From assembly GCF_011927945.1 (NCBI RefSeq), contig NZ_JAATJM010000002.1, positions 496,001 to 560,000 of the forward strand: DNA of 64,000 nucleotides, given 5' to 3'. Positions 1-8,779 of the stretch are shown piece by piece; position 1 is the stretch's first letter, and each line of letters opens with the position of its first letter. A program made the translations under genes and the position numbers. The notes below the pieces were generated by a model, which saw only the letters and a list, made by a program, of their open reading frames with translations, was not told where the DNA came from and searched no databases. This stretch comes from Brevundimonas alba (lineage in GTDB: Bacteria > Pseudomonadota > Alphaproteobacteria > Caulobacterales > Caulobacteraceae).

Positions 1-1
1 C

Positions 2-346
2 ATCGTTTCGGGCGGAACCGACAGCCATCTGATGCTGGTCGACCTGCGGCCCAAGGGCGTCACCGGCAAGGCGACCGAGGCGGCCCTCGAACACGCCCTG
101 ATGACCTGCAACAAGAATGGCGTGCCGTTCGACACCGCGCCCTTCACCGTGACGTCGGGCGTCCGTCTCGGAACCCCGGCCGGCACCACCCGCGGCTTCG
201 GCGTCGCCGAGTTCCAGCAGGTCGGCCACTGGATCGCCGACGTGATCGATTCAATGAACGGCACGGACGAGGCCGACGCCGCCGTGTCGCAGCGGGTCGC
301 CGGCGAGGTGCGCGAACTGACGCGCGCCTTCCCGATCTACGGATGA
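2..346 (+). CDS. glyA: Serine hydroxymethyltransferase, C-terminal part (cut by window start)
   Basis: This is the last 114 codons of a PLP enzyme that interconverts serine and glycine and charges tetrahydrofolate with a one-carbon unit in the cytoplasm. The frame is open from base 2. The visible part begins with [13 protein letters not shown], where the SHMT consensus reads SGGTDNHL, and carries [15 protein letters not shown], which holds the substrate-carboxylate arginine. It ends normally in PIYG. The N-terminal part with the PLP lysine lies outside the window. The gene ends 7 nt before nrdR. Identity is clear from these family motifs. Confidence 0.95.
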   Translation: MVSGGTDSHLMLVDLRPKGVTGKATEAALEHALMTCNKNGVPFDTAPFTVTSGVRLGTPAGTTRGFGVAEFQQVGHWIADVIDSMNGTDEADAAVSQRVAGEVRELTRAFPIYG

Positions 347-353
347 TCCGCCG

Positions 354-824
354 ATGAAATGCCCCTTCTGCGGAAATCAGGACACTCAGGTGAAGGACAG
401 CCGCCCGTCCGACGACGGCGCCGCCATCCGTCGCCGCCGGTCCTGCCCGCAGTGCAGCGGGCGTTTCACCACCTTCGAGCGGGTCCAGCTGCGCGAGCTG
501 ATGATCCTCAAGCGCAACGGTCGCCGCACGCCCTTCGACCGCGACAAGCTGGAGCGCTCTCTGAACGTCGCCCTGCGCAAGCGGCCGGTGCAGGCCGAGC
601 AGGTCGAACAACTGGTCAGCCGGATCACCCGCCAGCTCGAAAGCCTCGGCGAGACGGAGATCCCGTCCTCGACGGTCGGTGACTTCATCATGAAGGCGCT
701 GAAGTCGGTCGATGAGGTCGCCTACGTCCGCTACGCCTCGGTCTACAAGGACTTCCGCCACACCGGCGACTTCGCCCGCTTCCTCGGCGACGAAGGTCTG
801 GACGACGAGTCCGGCCGCAACTGA
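354..824 (+). CDS. nrdR: Transcriptional repressor NrdR
   Basis: 156 aa, the full usual length. An N-terminal zinc ribbon (CPFC at residues 3-6, CPQC near 31-34) is followed by an ATP-cone domain at about residues 49-139. In the NrdR family the ATP cone senses ATP/dATP and the ribbon binds NrdR boxes in front of ribonucleotide reductase genes. The [18 protein letters not shown] stretch is diagnostic. It lies 7 nt after glyA, and its TGA overlaps the ATG of the following ribD-type gene (TGATG), so it probably heads or belongs to the riboflavin operon, as is common in Proteobacteria. Confidence 0.95.
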   Translation: MKCPFCGNQDTQVKDSRPSDDGAAIRRRRSCPQCSGRFTTFERVQLRELMILKRNGRRTPFDRDKLERSLNVALRKRPVQAEQVEQLVSRITRQLESLGETEIPSSTVGDFIMKALKSVDEVAYVRYASVYKDFRHTGDFARFLGDEGLDDESGRN

Positions 825-1453
825 TGCGCCCCACGGTCACCCTGAAACTGGCGACCTCCCTCGACGGGCGGATCGCCACGTCGACCGGCGAGTCGAAATG
901 GATCACCGGCGAGGCCGCCCGGCTTGAAGGTCATCGCCTGCGCGCCGCCCATGACGCCATTCTGGTCGGCGTCGAGACCGTTCTCGCCGACGACCCCGAA
1001 CTGACCGCCCGCCTGCCGGGCCGCCCGGTCGACCAGCCCCTGCGCATCGTCCTCGACAGCCGGCTGCGCACACCGGCCACGGCAAAGGTGGCGAGGGGCG
1101 ACAGCCTGATCCTGACGGTTTCGGCGCCCACACCTATCGGCGACGCGAGGGTCGAACAGGTCGAGGCGCTCGACGGTCGTCCAAGCCCTGCGGCCGCGCT
1201 GGCCTCTATCCGCCGCAAGGGCCCCGCGTCTGTCCTGATTGAGGGCGGTGGCCGTGTCGCGGCGTCTTTCCTGCGGGCGGGCCTCGTGGACCGGATCGAA
1301 TGGTTCCGCGCCCCGATCCTGCTGGGCGGCGAGGGAATGCCGTGCGTCGCGGCCCTCGCGCTTGCAAAGCTGTCCGACGCCCCCACGTTCCGGCGTCTGT
1401 CCGCCGACCCCGTCGGCGACGACCTCTGGGAACGGTATGATGCGATCCGCTAG
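824..1453 (+). CDS. ribD: RibD-type 5-amino-6-(5-phosphoribosylamino)uracil reductase, reductase domain only
   Basis: 209 aa matching only the C-terminal reductase (RibG_C/DHFR-like) half of RibD. It starts directly at the conserved KLATSLDGRIAT and shows the ESKWITG, HDAILVGVETVLADDP and SVLIEGGGRVAASFL motifs. The pyrimidine deaminase half, with its HAE and PCxxxxxxPPC zinc motifs, is absent, although RibD is normally about 330-370 aa. There is no room for it upstream because the ATG overlaps the nrdR stop. The protein should reduce the ribosylamino-pyrimidine with NADPH, so a separate deaminase must act elsewhere. Function is inferred from the family. Confidence 0.85.
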   Translation: MRPTVTLKLATSLDGRIATSTGESKWITGEAARLEGHRLRAAHDAILVGVETVLADDPELTARLPGRPVDQPLRIVLDSRLRTPATAKVARGDSLILTVSAPTPIGDARVEQVEALDGRPSPAAALASIRRKGPASVLIEGGGRVAASFLRAGLVDRIEWFRAPILLGGEGMPCVAALALAKLSDAPTFRRLSADPVGDDLWERYDAIR

Positions 1454-1538
1454 CCCGCGCCGGCCTGCGACCGGTTTTGACGCATCGGCATGCGAAGGTG
1501 CGTTCGAACGGCCGGAGGGGTTTTCTCCGGGCTTTCCG

Positions 1539-1590
1539 GACTCTTCGGACGCTTTGGACCGTATTTTTGGGGTTTATACCCGGGTAGAAC
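1539..1590 (+). promoter_or_regulatory. Promoter/operator-like element upstream of ribE (copy 1)
   Basis: A candidate promoter TTTGGA (1553-1558), 16-nt spacer, TATACC (1575-1580) overlaps a perfect palindrome TACCCGGGTA (1577-1586). Upstream lies GACTCTTCGG (1539-1548). The same arrangement recurs, inverted on the chromosome, at 16133-16193. Both copies point toward the following gene, here ribE, whose ATG is 36 nt downstream. The repeat is seen directly; promoter and operator roles are inferred. Confidence 0.5.
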
Positions 1591-1626
1591 TCCCCGTTGG
1601 CGCTTCATCAGCCGGGAGAGCCTGAG

Positions 1627-2217
1627 ATGTTCACCGGCATCGTCACCGACATCGGCCGCGTCCGCTCGGTCCGTCAAACCGAGCGTGATCGCCGCTACGA
1701 GATCGAGACCGCATGGGACACGGCGGGCATTGATCTCGGGGCTTCCATCAGCCACGCCGGCTGCTGCCTGACCGTCACGGAGAAGGCCCCCGGCTGGTTC
1801 GCCGTCGAAGTCTCCGGCGAGACGCTGTCGAAGACCAGTCTCGGCGACTGGACCGAAGGTCACCGCGTCAACCTGGAGCGCGCCGCGAAGCTCGGCGACG
1901 AGCTCGGAGGCCACATCGTCTCCGGCCACGTCGACGGCCTCGGCCGGGTCGTGGCCATCGAGCCGGAGGGCGGCTCCCACCGCGTCCACATCGAGGTCCC
2001 GGCGCCGCTACACCGCTTCATCGCTCCCAAGGGCTCCATCACCGTCGATGGCGTCTCCCTGACCGTGAACGCCGTCGAAGGCCAGCGCTTCGAGGTCAAC
2101 ATCATCCCGCACACCTGGCAGGCCACGACGCTCGGGCGTCTGAATCCCGGCAATGCGGTCAATCTCGAGATCGACATGCTGGCGCGATACCTCGCGCGGT
2201 GGCAGGAGACGGCCTGA
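1627..2217 (+). CDS. ribE: Riboflavin synthase, alpha subunit
   Basis: 196 aa, the usual length. It catalyses the dismutation of two 6,7-dimethyl-8-ribityllumazine molecules to riboflavin. The family start MFTGIVTDIG follows a strong GGGAGAG ribosome site at 1612-1618. Two lumazine-binding repeats are visible: one with SHAGCCLTV and VSGETLSKT (residues about 38-71), and a second with GGHIVSGHVDG followed by GVSLTVN (about 97-150). The TGA overlaps the ATG of ribBX. An upstream in-frame ATG at 1597 would sit within the leader after the promoter-like element, and is rejected for lacking both the family start and a ribosome site. Confidence 0.96.
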   Translation: MFTGIVTDIGRVRSVRQTERDRRYEIETAWDTAGIDLGASISHAGCCLTVTEKAPGWFAVEVSGETLSKTSLGDWTEGHRVNLERAAKLGDELGGHIVSGHVDGLGRVVAIEPEGGSHRVHIEVPAPLHRFIAPKGSITVDGVSLTVNAVEGQRFEVNIIPHTWQATTLGRLNPGNAVNLEIDMLARYLARWQETA

Positions 2218-3350
2218 TGCAATTGGCGGCCAACATGAACGACAGCCCGATCAGCCCGATCGAGGACATCCTCGAGGACGCCCGCAACGGCAAGCCCTAC
2301 ATCCTCGTCGACGCCGAGGATCGCGAGAACGAGGGCGACATCATCATTCCGGCCCAGTTCGCCACGCCGGACCAGATCAACTTCATGGCCCGCCACGCGC
2401 GCGGCCTGATCTGTCTCGCCATCACCGGCGAGCGCGCCCGCCAGCTGCGCCTGCCGCCGATGGCCGCCGAGAACCGCACCTCCATGGGCACCGCCTTCAC
2501 CGTCTCGATCGAGGCGAGGGAAGGGGTCACGACCGGCATCTCCGCTGCTGACCGCGCCCGCACTGTCCAGGTCGCCTCCGACCCGACCAAGGGCGCCGAC
2601 GACATCGTCTCGCCGGGGCACGTCTTCCCGCTGGTCGCCCGTGACGGCGGCGTGCTGGTCCGCACCGGCCACACCGAGGCGGCGGTCGACATTTCACGCA
2701 TGGCCGGGCTGACGCCCGCCGGCGTGATCTGCGAGATCATGAACGACGACGGCTCGATGGCGCGGATGCCCGACCTGATCGCCTTCGCCCAACTGCACGG
2801 CCTCAAGATCGGCACCATCGCCGACCTGATCGCCTATCGCCGCCGCACCGAACGCTACGTCGAGCGGGTCATGGATACGCCGTTCGAGAGCGTCCACGGC
2901 GGTCCGTTCCGCCTGATGCTCTACCGGAACACCATCGAGGGCCATGAGCATGTCGCCCTGGTCCACGGCAAGATCGAGCCGGGCAAGCCGACGCTCGTTC
3001 GCATGCATCAGGTCGACTTCGCCGCCGATCTGCTCGGCCACGTCGAGTCGCGCCAGAACTACATCCCCCAAGCCCTCCAGACCGTCAGCCGTCACGACGG
3101 CGCCGGCGTCACGGTCTTCCTGCGCGATCCCGACCTGCACGGCCTCGCCGAGCGGCTGGCCGGCGTAGAGAAGCCGGTCGCGGTCGACCGCTCGATCCGA
3201 AACTATGGGGTCGGGGCCCAGATCCTGCTGGATCTCGGCGTGCGCGACATGATCGTGATGAGCTCGACCCGCCCCAATCCCACCGCGCTGGAAGGCTACG
3301 GCCTGCGCATCGTCGGTTGGCGCGACATGGACGGAGAAGACCAATCGTAA
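2217..3350 (+). CDS. ribBA: RibBX: 3,4-dihydroxy-2-butanone-4-phosphate synthase with degenerate GTP cyclohydrolase II domain
   Basis: 377 aa. Residues about 15-215 are a complete DHBP synthase: [18 protein letters not shown], the [11 protein letters not shown] signature and GVICEIM. The rest aligns with RibA but lacks its zinc cysteines. Where RibA has HSECLTGD...RCDCG, this protein has [11 protein letters not shown], and QEGRGIGL is also missing. This is the RibBX arrangement described for many Proteobacteria, in which the C-terminal part has no cyclohydrolase activity. It therefore probably makes only the four-carbon unit, with GTP cyclohydrolase II encoded elsewhere. The ATG at 2217 overlaps the ribE stop; a downstream ATG at 2235 is possible. 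Confidence 0.9.
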   Translation: MQLAANMNDSPISPIEDILEDARNGKPYILVDAEDRENEGDIIIPAQFATPDQINFMARHARGLICLAITGERARQLRLPPMAAENRTSMGTAFTVSIEAREGVTTGISAADRARTVQVASDPTKGADDIVSPGHVFPLVARDGGVLVRTGHTEAAVDISRMAGLTPAGVICEIMNDDGSMARMPDLIAFAQLHGLKIGTIADLIAYRRRTERYVERVMDTPFESVHGGPFRLMLYRNTIEGHEHVALVHGKIEPGKPTLVRMHQVDFAADLLGHVESRQNYIPQALQTVSRHDGAGVTVFLRDPDLHGLAERLAGVEKPVAVDRSIRNYGVGAQILLDLGVRDMIVMSSTRPNPTALEGYGLRIVGWRDMDGEDQS

Positions 3351-3808
3351 GCGAACCCTACCGCGTCCTCATCGTCGAGGCGCGCTTCTACGACGACCTC
3401 GCCGACGCCCTTCTCGAAGGGGCGAAGGACGCCCTGCGCGCACAGGGTGCCGAGTTCGATGTCGTCTCGGTCCCGGGCGCGCTCGAAATCCCGACGGCCA
3501 TCGCCTTGGCCGAAGAGGCCGGCCGCTTCCCGACCGCGCCGCGTTACGACGGCTACGTGGCCCTCGGCTGCGTCATCCGCGGCGAGACCTACCATTTCGA
3601 GATCGTCGCCGATCAGTCGGCGGCGGGCATTCGCAACCTCGGCCTCAAGGGCGTGGTCATCGGTAACGGCATCCTGACGACCGAGGACGAGGATCAGGCA
3701 TGGGCCCGCGCCCGCCTCAGCGAGGGCGACAAGGGTGGCGGTGCGGCCCGCGCCTGTCTCGATCTGATTGCCTTGCGCAAGCGGCTGCGCGTAGGACTGG
3801 CCTCGTGA
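3317..3808 (+). CDS. ribH: 6,7-dimethyl-8-ribityllumazine synthase (beta subunit)
   Basis: About 154-163 aa. It condenses the pyrimidine and butanone-phosphate intermediates of riboflavin synthesis. Family motifs are clear: [21 protein letters not shown] and a C-terminal GNKGAEAA-type loop ([10 protein letters not shown]). No ATG or GTG lies in frame near the N-terminus. The only legal start is TTG at 3317, inside ribBX. A strong GGAGAAG (3333-3339) instead points to 3344-3347, where the frame reads ATC GTA AGC GAA CCC. The protein most likely begins there (ancestral GTGA overlap mutated to GTAA?), so the start is unresolved. It overlaps nusB by GTGA. Confidence 0.9.
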   Translation: MARHGRRRPIVSEPYRVLIVEARFYDDLADALLEGAKDALRAQGAEFDVVSVPGALEIPTAIALAEEAGRFPTAPRYDGYVALGCVIRGETYHFEIVADQSAAGIRNLGLKGVVIGNGILTTEDEDQAWARARLSEGDKGGGAARACLDLIALRKRLRVGLAS

Positions 3809-4332
3809 CCGAACCCGCCAGCCTCAAGTCCGTGCTCGAGCAACTCGCCGAAGCTGAAAAGCAGCGCACCGAGCCGCAGCTGTCCAGCAAGCAGCGCCGC
3901 GCCCGCACCGTCGCGCGCCTCGCCGCCGTACAGGCCCTCTACCAGATGGAACTGGCCGGGGAGGGCGTCGAAACCGTCATCACCGAATTCTCGAACCATC
4001 GCTTCGACGCCGACATCGAGGGTGAGCCGCTCGCGGAGGCCGACGAGGCCTGGTTCGCCGAGATCGTTCGCGGCGTGGTCGGCGGTCAGAGGGACATCGA
4101 CACGGCCGTCAAGGCGCGGCTCGCCTCGAACTGGCGGCTTGAGCGGCTCGATTCCACCCTGCGCGCCCTGTTGCGCGCCGGCGCCTGGGAGCTGCGCGAG
4201 CGTCAGGACGTGCCGAAGGAGATCGTGATCGACGAATACGTCGAGCTGGCCAAGGCCTTCTTCGACGACGCCGAGGCCAAGTTCGTCAACGCCGCGCTCG
4301 ACGGCGTGGCTCGGGACGCCCGCGGCTCCTGA
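3805..4332 (+). CDS. nusB: Transcription antitermination factor NusB
   Basis: 175 aa with a GTG start overlapping the ribH stop (GTGA). NusB binds boxA RNA with NusE/S10 in antitermination complexes on rRNA operons. The NusB fold shows [20 protein letters not shown] near residues 34-53, the central [19 protein letters not shown], and [13 protein letters not shown] near the C-terminus. Residues 1-30 form a charged extension common in alphaproteobacteria. The longer frame open from 3700 lies over ribH and is not used. It is translationally coupled to thiL by TGATG. The ribH-nusB-thiL order is widely conserved. Confidence 0.95.
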   Translation: MTEPASLKSVLEQLAEAEKQRTEPQLSSKQRRARTVARLAAVQALYQMELAGEGVETVITEFSNHRFDADIEGEPLAEADEAWFAEIVRGVVGGQRDIDTAVKARLASNWRLERLDSTLRALLRAGAWELRERQDVPKEIVIDEYVELAKAFFDDAEAKFVNAALDGVARDARGS

Positions 4333-5321
4333 TGCCGGCCGTCGATGTCGCCGGTGAGTTCGAAACCATCCGGCGGCTGTTCGCGCCGCTCGCCCATCCC
4401 GAATGGGGCCGCGGCCTCAAGGACGACGTCGCCGTTGTCCCCTCGAAGCCCGGCCACGATCTTGTTCTGACCAAGGACGCCATCGTCGAGGGCGTTCACT
4501 TCCTCCCGACCGACCGGCTCGACACGGTGGCGAAGAAGCTGCTGCGCGTGAACCTTTCGGACATGGCGGCCAAGGGCGCGGAGGCCTTCGGCTATCTGCT
4601 GGCCTGCCACTGGTCCGAGCGTTGCGGCTGGCCCGAGCGTATGACCTTCGTCGACGGCCTCCGGGTCGATCAGAAGGCGTTCGGCGTCGCCCTGCTCGGC
4701 GGCGACACCGTCGTCACCCCGGGGCCCGCGAGCTTCTCCATGACGCTGCTGGGCTGGACGCCCAAGGGTCGCACCGTCGCTCGCGCCGGAGCCCGCGTCG
4801 GCGATCTGGTCTTCGTCACCGGCTTCATCGGCGACGGCTGGCTCGGCCTGCAAGGCGCGCAGGACAAGCTCTCGCTCGAACCGGATCGCATCGCCGCCCT
4901 GGTTGAGCAGTACCGCACCCCCGCGCCGCGGGTCGAGTTCGCTCCTACAATCCGGGATTTCGCCAGCGCCTCGATCGACGTGTCCGACGGCCTGATCGCC
5001 GACCTCGGCCACATGGCCGAAGCGTCCGGCGTGCGGATGGAGATCGATCTGGAACTCACGCCCCGCTCCGCCGCCGGACAGGCGTGGTTCGACGGCCGTG
5101 TCGACGAGCAGGCGGCGCTGGAAAAGCTCGTCACCGGCGGCGACGACTATGAGATCGCCTTCACCGCACGCGCTGCGGACGAAGCGGTCCTGCGGCGCGA
5201 GGCGGAGAAACGCCACCTTCGCCTGAGCCGCATCGGCCGCGTGACGGCGGGGCAGGGGGTCGTAGCGCGTTTCGCGGGCCAGCCGGTTCAAATCGACCGC
5301 CCAGGCTTCACCCACGGCTGA
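4332..5321 (+). CDS. thiL: Thiamine-monophosphate kinase
   Basis: 329 aa, the usual length. It phosphorylates thiamine monophosphate to the active cofactor thiamine diphosphate. AIR-synthase-type kinase motifs are in order: GLKDDVAVV near residue 27, TKDAIVEGVHF near 50, VNLSDMAAKGA near 73, GGDT near 118, SIDVSDGLIADLGHMA near 215 and GGDDYEIAF near 265. The ATG overlaps the nusB stop, so thiamine and riboflavin cofactor genes sit in a single transcription unit. The stop is followed by a 38-nt gap. Confidence 0.95.
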   Translation: MPAVDVAGEFETIRRLFAPLAHPEWGRGLKDDVAVVPSKPGHDLVLTKDAIVEGVHFLPTDRLDTVAKKLLRVNLSDMAAKGAEAFGYLLACHWSERCGWPERMTFVDGLRVDQKAFGVALLGGDTVVTPGPASFSMTLLGWTPKGRTVARAGARVGDLVFVTGFIGDGWLGLQGAQDKLSLEPDRIAALVEQYRTPAPRVEFAPTIRDFASASIDVSDGLIADLGHMAEASGVRMEIDLELTPRSAAGQAWFDGRVDEQAALEKLVTGGDDYEIAFTARAADEAVLRREAEKRHLRLSRIGRVTAGQGVVARFAGQPVQIDRPGFTHG

Positions 5322-5359
5322 CAACGAAATCTCAAGGCCTGGCGGGCCATCTTGGGCCC

Positions 5360-5782
5360 ATGCGCCGCCGTGACCTGATCGCCGTCTCCGTCGCCCTGCC
5401 GACCATCGCAGCGGCTACTATGGCGCGTGCGAGCGACACGCCGGCGGCTGGAGCCAGTCTCAGCATCGCCGGGGTCGGCCTGCCGATCATCTCCGGCGGC
5501 CGGGTCCGCAACTACGTCTTCGTCTCCTTGCGCCTGCACCTCGGCGGTTCGGCGACACCCGAATCGATGCGCCCGAAAGAGGCCTATCTGCGCGACGCCC
5601 TCGTCCGTGCGGGTCACCGAACGCCCTTCGTCGTCGCCGAGGACTGGACTCGCGTCGACGCCGCCGCCCTGTCCGCCAGCCTCATGCGATCGGCCGCCAC
5701 CATCGCCGGTCGTGGGGCCGTCACCCGCGTCGAGGTCGTCAGCCAGGCGCCGCGCCGGCGCACCGGCCTCGGCCAAGGCTGA
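5360..5782 (+). CDS. Small exported protein of unknown function
   Basis: 140 aa, not firmly recognised. It has an N-terminal signal peptide ([20 protein letters not shown], probable cleavage near ARAS). The mature part reads [18 protein letters not shown] followed by an acidic/basic helix ([20 protein letters not shown]). The layout of a beta-strand pair followed by a 'lRDalv' helix is faintly reminiscent of FliL-type periplasmic domains, but I would not assign it on that. It lies between thiL and hppA on the same strand, with no strong ribosome site. Confidence 0.65.
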   Translation: MRRRDLIAVSVALPTIAAATMARASDTPAAGASLSIAGVGLPIISGGRVRNYVFVSLRLHLGGSATPESMRPKEAYLRDALVRAGHRTPFVVAEDWTRVDAAALSASLMRSAATIAGRGAVTRVEVVSQAPRRRTGLGQG

Positions 5783-5961
5783 ACTTCGTTCACCAACCCT
5801 GTTGCGTCACACCGACGCATTTGGCACGTTTCCGCCGCATTTCCCCAAGGACGCAGCTTCGCGTCCGGTGCGCACGGGGGGACCGGAAGGCGGACAGAGG
5901 CGAAAACGCCCGCCGCGCCAAGGGTCCGGGCGCCTCTAGAAACACAGGGTTTGGAAACGCC

Positions 5962-8115
5962 ATGAGTAACTATCTGTGGCTGGTCATCGCCGCAGGCGCG
6001 CTGGGGGTCCTCTACGGACTGATCCAGACCGCCTCGTTGATGAAGGCCTCGACCGGCAACGACAAGATGCGCGAGATCGCCGCCGCGATCCAGGAAGGCG
6101 CCTCGGCCTATCTGCGGCGGCAGTACATGACCATCGGCATGGTGGGCGTCGTCATCCTGATCGCCGCTTATTTCCTGATCGGTCCGTGGGCCGCCATCGG
6201 CTTCGTGATCGGTGCGGTCCTGTCGGGTCTGGCCGGCTTCGCGGGCATGCTCATCTCGGTGCGCGCCAACGTGCGCACGGCGCAAGCTGCGTCCGAGAGC
6301 CTGTCCAAGGGTCTGGACCTGGCGTTCCGCTCAGGCGCCATCACCGGCATGTTCGTCGCCGGCGGCGCCCTGCTCGGCGTGGCGGGCTACTATGCCTTCC
6401 TGACCGAAGGCATGGGCTTCGAGAGCACCAGCCGCGATGTCATCGATGGCCTCGTCGCCCTGGGCTTCGGCGCTTCGCTGATCTCCATCTTCGCACGTCT
6501 CGGCGGCGGCATCTTCACCAAGGGCGCCGACGTGGGCGGCGACATGGTGGGCAAGGTCGAGGCCGGCATTCCGGAGGATGACCCGCGCAACGCTGCGACC
6601 ATCGCCGACAACGTGGGCGACAACGTCGGCGACTGCGCCGGCATGGCCGCCGACCTGTTCGAAACCTATGCGGTGACCACGGTCGCGACCATGGTGCTGG
6701 CTGCGATCTTCTTCCGCACCCAGCCCTACGTCGAAACCATGATGCTGCTGCCGCTGGCGATCTGCGGCGTCTGCATCGTCACCTCGATCATCGGCAGCTT
6801 CTTCGTGCGTCTGGGCAAGAAGCAGAACATCATGGGCGCCCTGTATCAGGGCCTGATCGTCACCGGCGTCCTCTCCGTCGGCGCCCTGTACCTCGTCATC
6901 AGCCAGTTGCTGCCGGACAACGCTGTCGTCACCCCCGGCGGCGGCGATCCGATCACCGCCATGAACCTGTTCTGGTCCGGCCTCGTCGGCCTCGCCGTCA
7001 CGGCCGCGATCGTGGTGATCACCGAATACTACACCGGGTCCAACTTCCGCCCGGTCCGCTCGGTCGCCAACGCCTCGGTGTCCGGTCACGGCACCAACGT
7101 CATTCAGGGTCTGGCTGTCTCCCTCGAGGCGACCGCCCTGCCGGCGCTGACGATCATCGTCGGCATCATCGCCAGCTATCAGCTGGCGGGCCTGTTCGGC
7201 ATCGCCATCGCCACCACGACCATGCTCGGAGTCGCCGGTATGATCGTGGCGCTGGACGCCTTCGGTCCCGTCACCGACAACGCGGGCGGCATCGCTGAGA
7301 TGGCGGGTCTTCCTTCGGAAGTCCGTCACTCGACCGACGCCCTCGACGCCGTGGGCAACACCACCAAGGCCGTGACCAAGGGCTATGCCATCGGTTCGGC
7401 CGGCCTCGGCGCCCTGGTGCTGTTCGCCGCCTACACCTCCGACCTGCAGTATTTCTCGGCCAACGCCGAGATGTATCCCTTCTTCGCCAACATGGGTTCG
7501 ATCGCCTTTGATCTGACCAATCCCTACGTCGTTGTCGGCCTGCTGTTCGGCGGCCTGCTGCCGTTCCTGTTCGGGGGCATGTCGATGATGGCGGTCGGAC
7601 GCGCGGCCGAGTCAGTCGTGGCCGAGGTCCGTCGCCAGTTCCGCGAAAACCCGGGCATCATGACCTATGAGGTCAAGCCGGAGTACGGCCGGGCCGTCGA
7701 CATCCTGACCAAGGCGGCGATCCGCGAGATGATTGTGCCGTCGCTTCTGCCGGTGCTGTCGCCGATCGTGCTGTTCGTGGCCATCCTGTTCCTGTCGGAC
7801 AAGGCGGACGCGTTCGCCGCGCTCGGCGCCATGCTCATGGGTGTGATCGTGACCGGCCTGTTCGTGGCCATCTCGATGACGTCGGGCGGCGGCGCGTGGG
7901 ACAACGCCAAGAAGGTCATTGAAGAGGGCTTCACCGACAAGAACGGCGTCGTCCACGGCAAGGGCTCCGAGGCGCACAAGGCTGCGGTGACCGGCGATAC
8001 GGTCGGGGATCCCTACAAGGACACCTCCGGCCCGGCGGTGAACCCGATGATCAAGATCACCAACATCGTGGCCCTGCTGCTGCTGGCGGTTCTGGCCAGC
8101 GGCAAGATCGGCTGA
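5962..8115 (+). CDS. hppA: Membrane-bound proton-translocating pyrophosphatase
   Basis: 717 aa integral membrane protein with about 16 helices. It hydrolyses pyrophosphate to pump protons. The substrate and gating signatures are present: [20 protein letters not shown], and the doubled [19 protein letters not shown]. The segment [12 protein letters not shown] carries lysine where potassium-dependent enzymes have alanine (GNTTAA), which marks the potassium-independent, proton-pumping class. The start is set at [12 protein letters not shown]. The frame is open back to 5821, but that stretch is arginine-rich leader. The 179-nt leader shows no riboswitch I recognise. Two hairpins follow the stop. 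Confidence 0.95.
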   Translation: MSNYLWLVIAAGALGVLYGLIQTASLMKASTGNDKMREIAAAIQEGASAYLRRQYMTIGMVGVVILIAAYFLIGPWAAIGFVIGAVLSGLAGFAGMLISVRANVRTAQAASESLSKGLDLAFRSGAITGMFVAGGALLGVAGYYAFLTEGMGFESTSRDVIDGLVALGFGASLISIFARLGGGIFTKGADVGGDMVGKVEAGIPEDDPRNAATIADNVGDNVGDCAGMAADLFETYAVTTVATMVLAAIFFRTQPYVETMMLLPLAICGVCIVTSIIGSFFVRLGKKQNIMGALYQGLIVTGVLSVGALYLVISQLLPDNAVVTPGGGDPITAMNLFWSGLVGLAVTAAIVVITEYYTGSNFRPVRSVANASVSGHGTNVIQGLAVSLEATALPALTIIVGIIASYQLAGLFGIAIATTTMLGVAGMIVALDAFGPVTDNAGGIAEMAGLPSEVRHSTDALDAVGNTTKAVTKGYAIGSAGLGALVLFAAYTSDLQYFSANAEMYPFFANMGSIAFDLTNPYVVVGLLFGGLLPFLFGGMSMMAVGRAAESVVAEVRRQFRENPGIMTYEVKPEYGRAVDILTKAAIREMIVPSLLPVLSPIVLFVAILFLSDKADAFAALGAMLMGVIVTGLFVAISMTSGGGAWDNAKKVIEEGFTDKNGVVHGKGSEAHKAAVTGDTVGDPYKDTSGPAVNPMIKITNIVALLLLAVLASGKIG

Positions 8116-8123
8116 TCCGGTGT

Positions 8124-8198
8124 GGCCGCGTCCTACGGGACGCGGCCATGGCCAATCGAAAGACGCCCCGGAGAGCGATCTCCGGGGCGTTTCCGTTC
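8124..8198 (+). terminator. Hairpins after hppA, intrinsic terminator
   Basis: A GC hairpin (8124-8147, GGCCGCGTCC paired with GGACGCGGCC) is followed by a perfect 12-bp stem (8163-8174 with 8179-8190, loop GCGA) and then TTCCGTTCT. The second hairpin probably ends hppA. It also lies downstream of convergent bamE and could work both ways. Confidence 0.7.
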
Positions 8199-8220
8199 TG
8201 CAGCGATGCGCGATGCTGAC

Positions 8221-8697
8221 CTAGTCGGGGCGGCGCTGGCCGGGTTCGTTCTCGTCAGTGCGGGGCAGTTGGCCGCGGCCGACGTTGCCGAGAAGCTGTT
8301 CGAGGATGGTCAGCTGGCGGCCCCGGGTCGGCGTCTCGCGCCCGCTCATGGCGATCTGCTGGCCGTCATCGAGGCCGAGGGTGCGGACATCGGCGACCTG
8401 GCCGGCGTCGTTGAAGGTGATCTCGGTAACGGTCCGCTGGGTCACCTGCGGCCGGTTGTAGGTGTATTTCTCGGTGACCTGGCTGATGTAGTACCAGATG
8501 TTGTCACGCTCGAAGGTCGAGGTCGTGGAGGGCGTGCCCAGCTTGGTCAGCACGGTCTGTTTGGTGTCGGTGCCCGCCACGATGTCGGCCGGCTTGGCGT
8601 CGATCGCCTGGAAGCCGTTCTGGCCCACGACGGGAGCGCAGGCCGCGGTCAGCGCGGCGGCCGAAAGAGCGGCGAGAAGGAGCTTGGTACGGAGCAT
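8221..8697 (-). CDS. bamE: Outer membrane assembly lipoprotein BamE (SmpA/OmlA family)
   Basis: 158 aa. A lipoprotein signal peptide ends in the lipobox LTAAC (Cys about 20). The SmpA/OmlA domain covers about residues 40-115: IVAGTDTKQTVLTKLGTPSTT, then a strand pair with ERDNIWYYIS and EITFNDAGQVADV. BamE is a small outer-membrane subunit of the BAM beta-barrel insertion complex. A proline/charged tail with NVGRGQLP is typical of alphaproteobacterial members. It is divergent from the downstream chaperone gene and convergent with hppA. Confidence 0.9.
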   Translation of the reverse strand: MLRTKLLLAALSAAALTAACAPVVGQNGFQAIDAKPADIVAGTDTKQTVLTKLGTPSTTSTFERDNIWYYISQVTEKYTYNRPQVTQRTVTEITFNDAGQVADVRTLGLDDGQQIAMSGRETPTRGRQLTILEQLLGNVGRGQLPRTDENEPGQRRPD

Positions 8698-8779
8698 GGA
8701 CGGCGCCTGCGAGAGAACAAGGTCTTTGACCTAACCGGACCCGAGCCTTAGTTCAACGGCGCGGCGGAAAAGGGGCCGC

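Noticed and set aside
1454..1626. FMN riboswitch upstream of ribE
   Set aside because: None of the conserved RFN segments (such as AGGATTC or GGGTGAAATTCC) are present; only the promoter-like element is seen.
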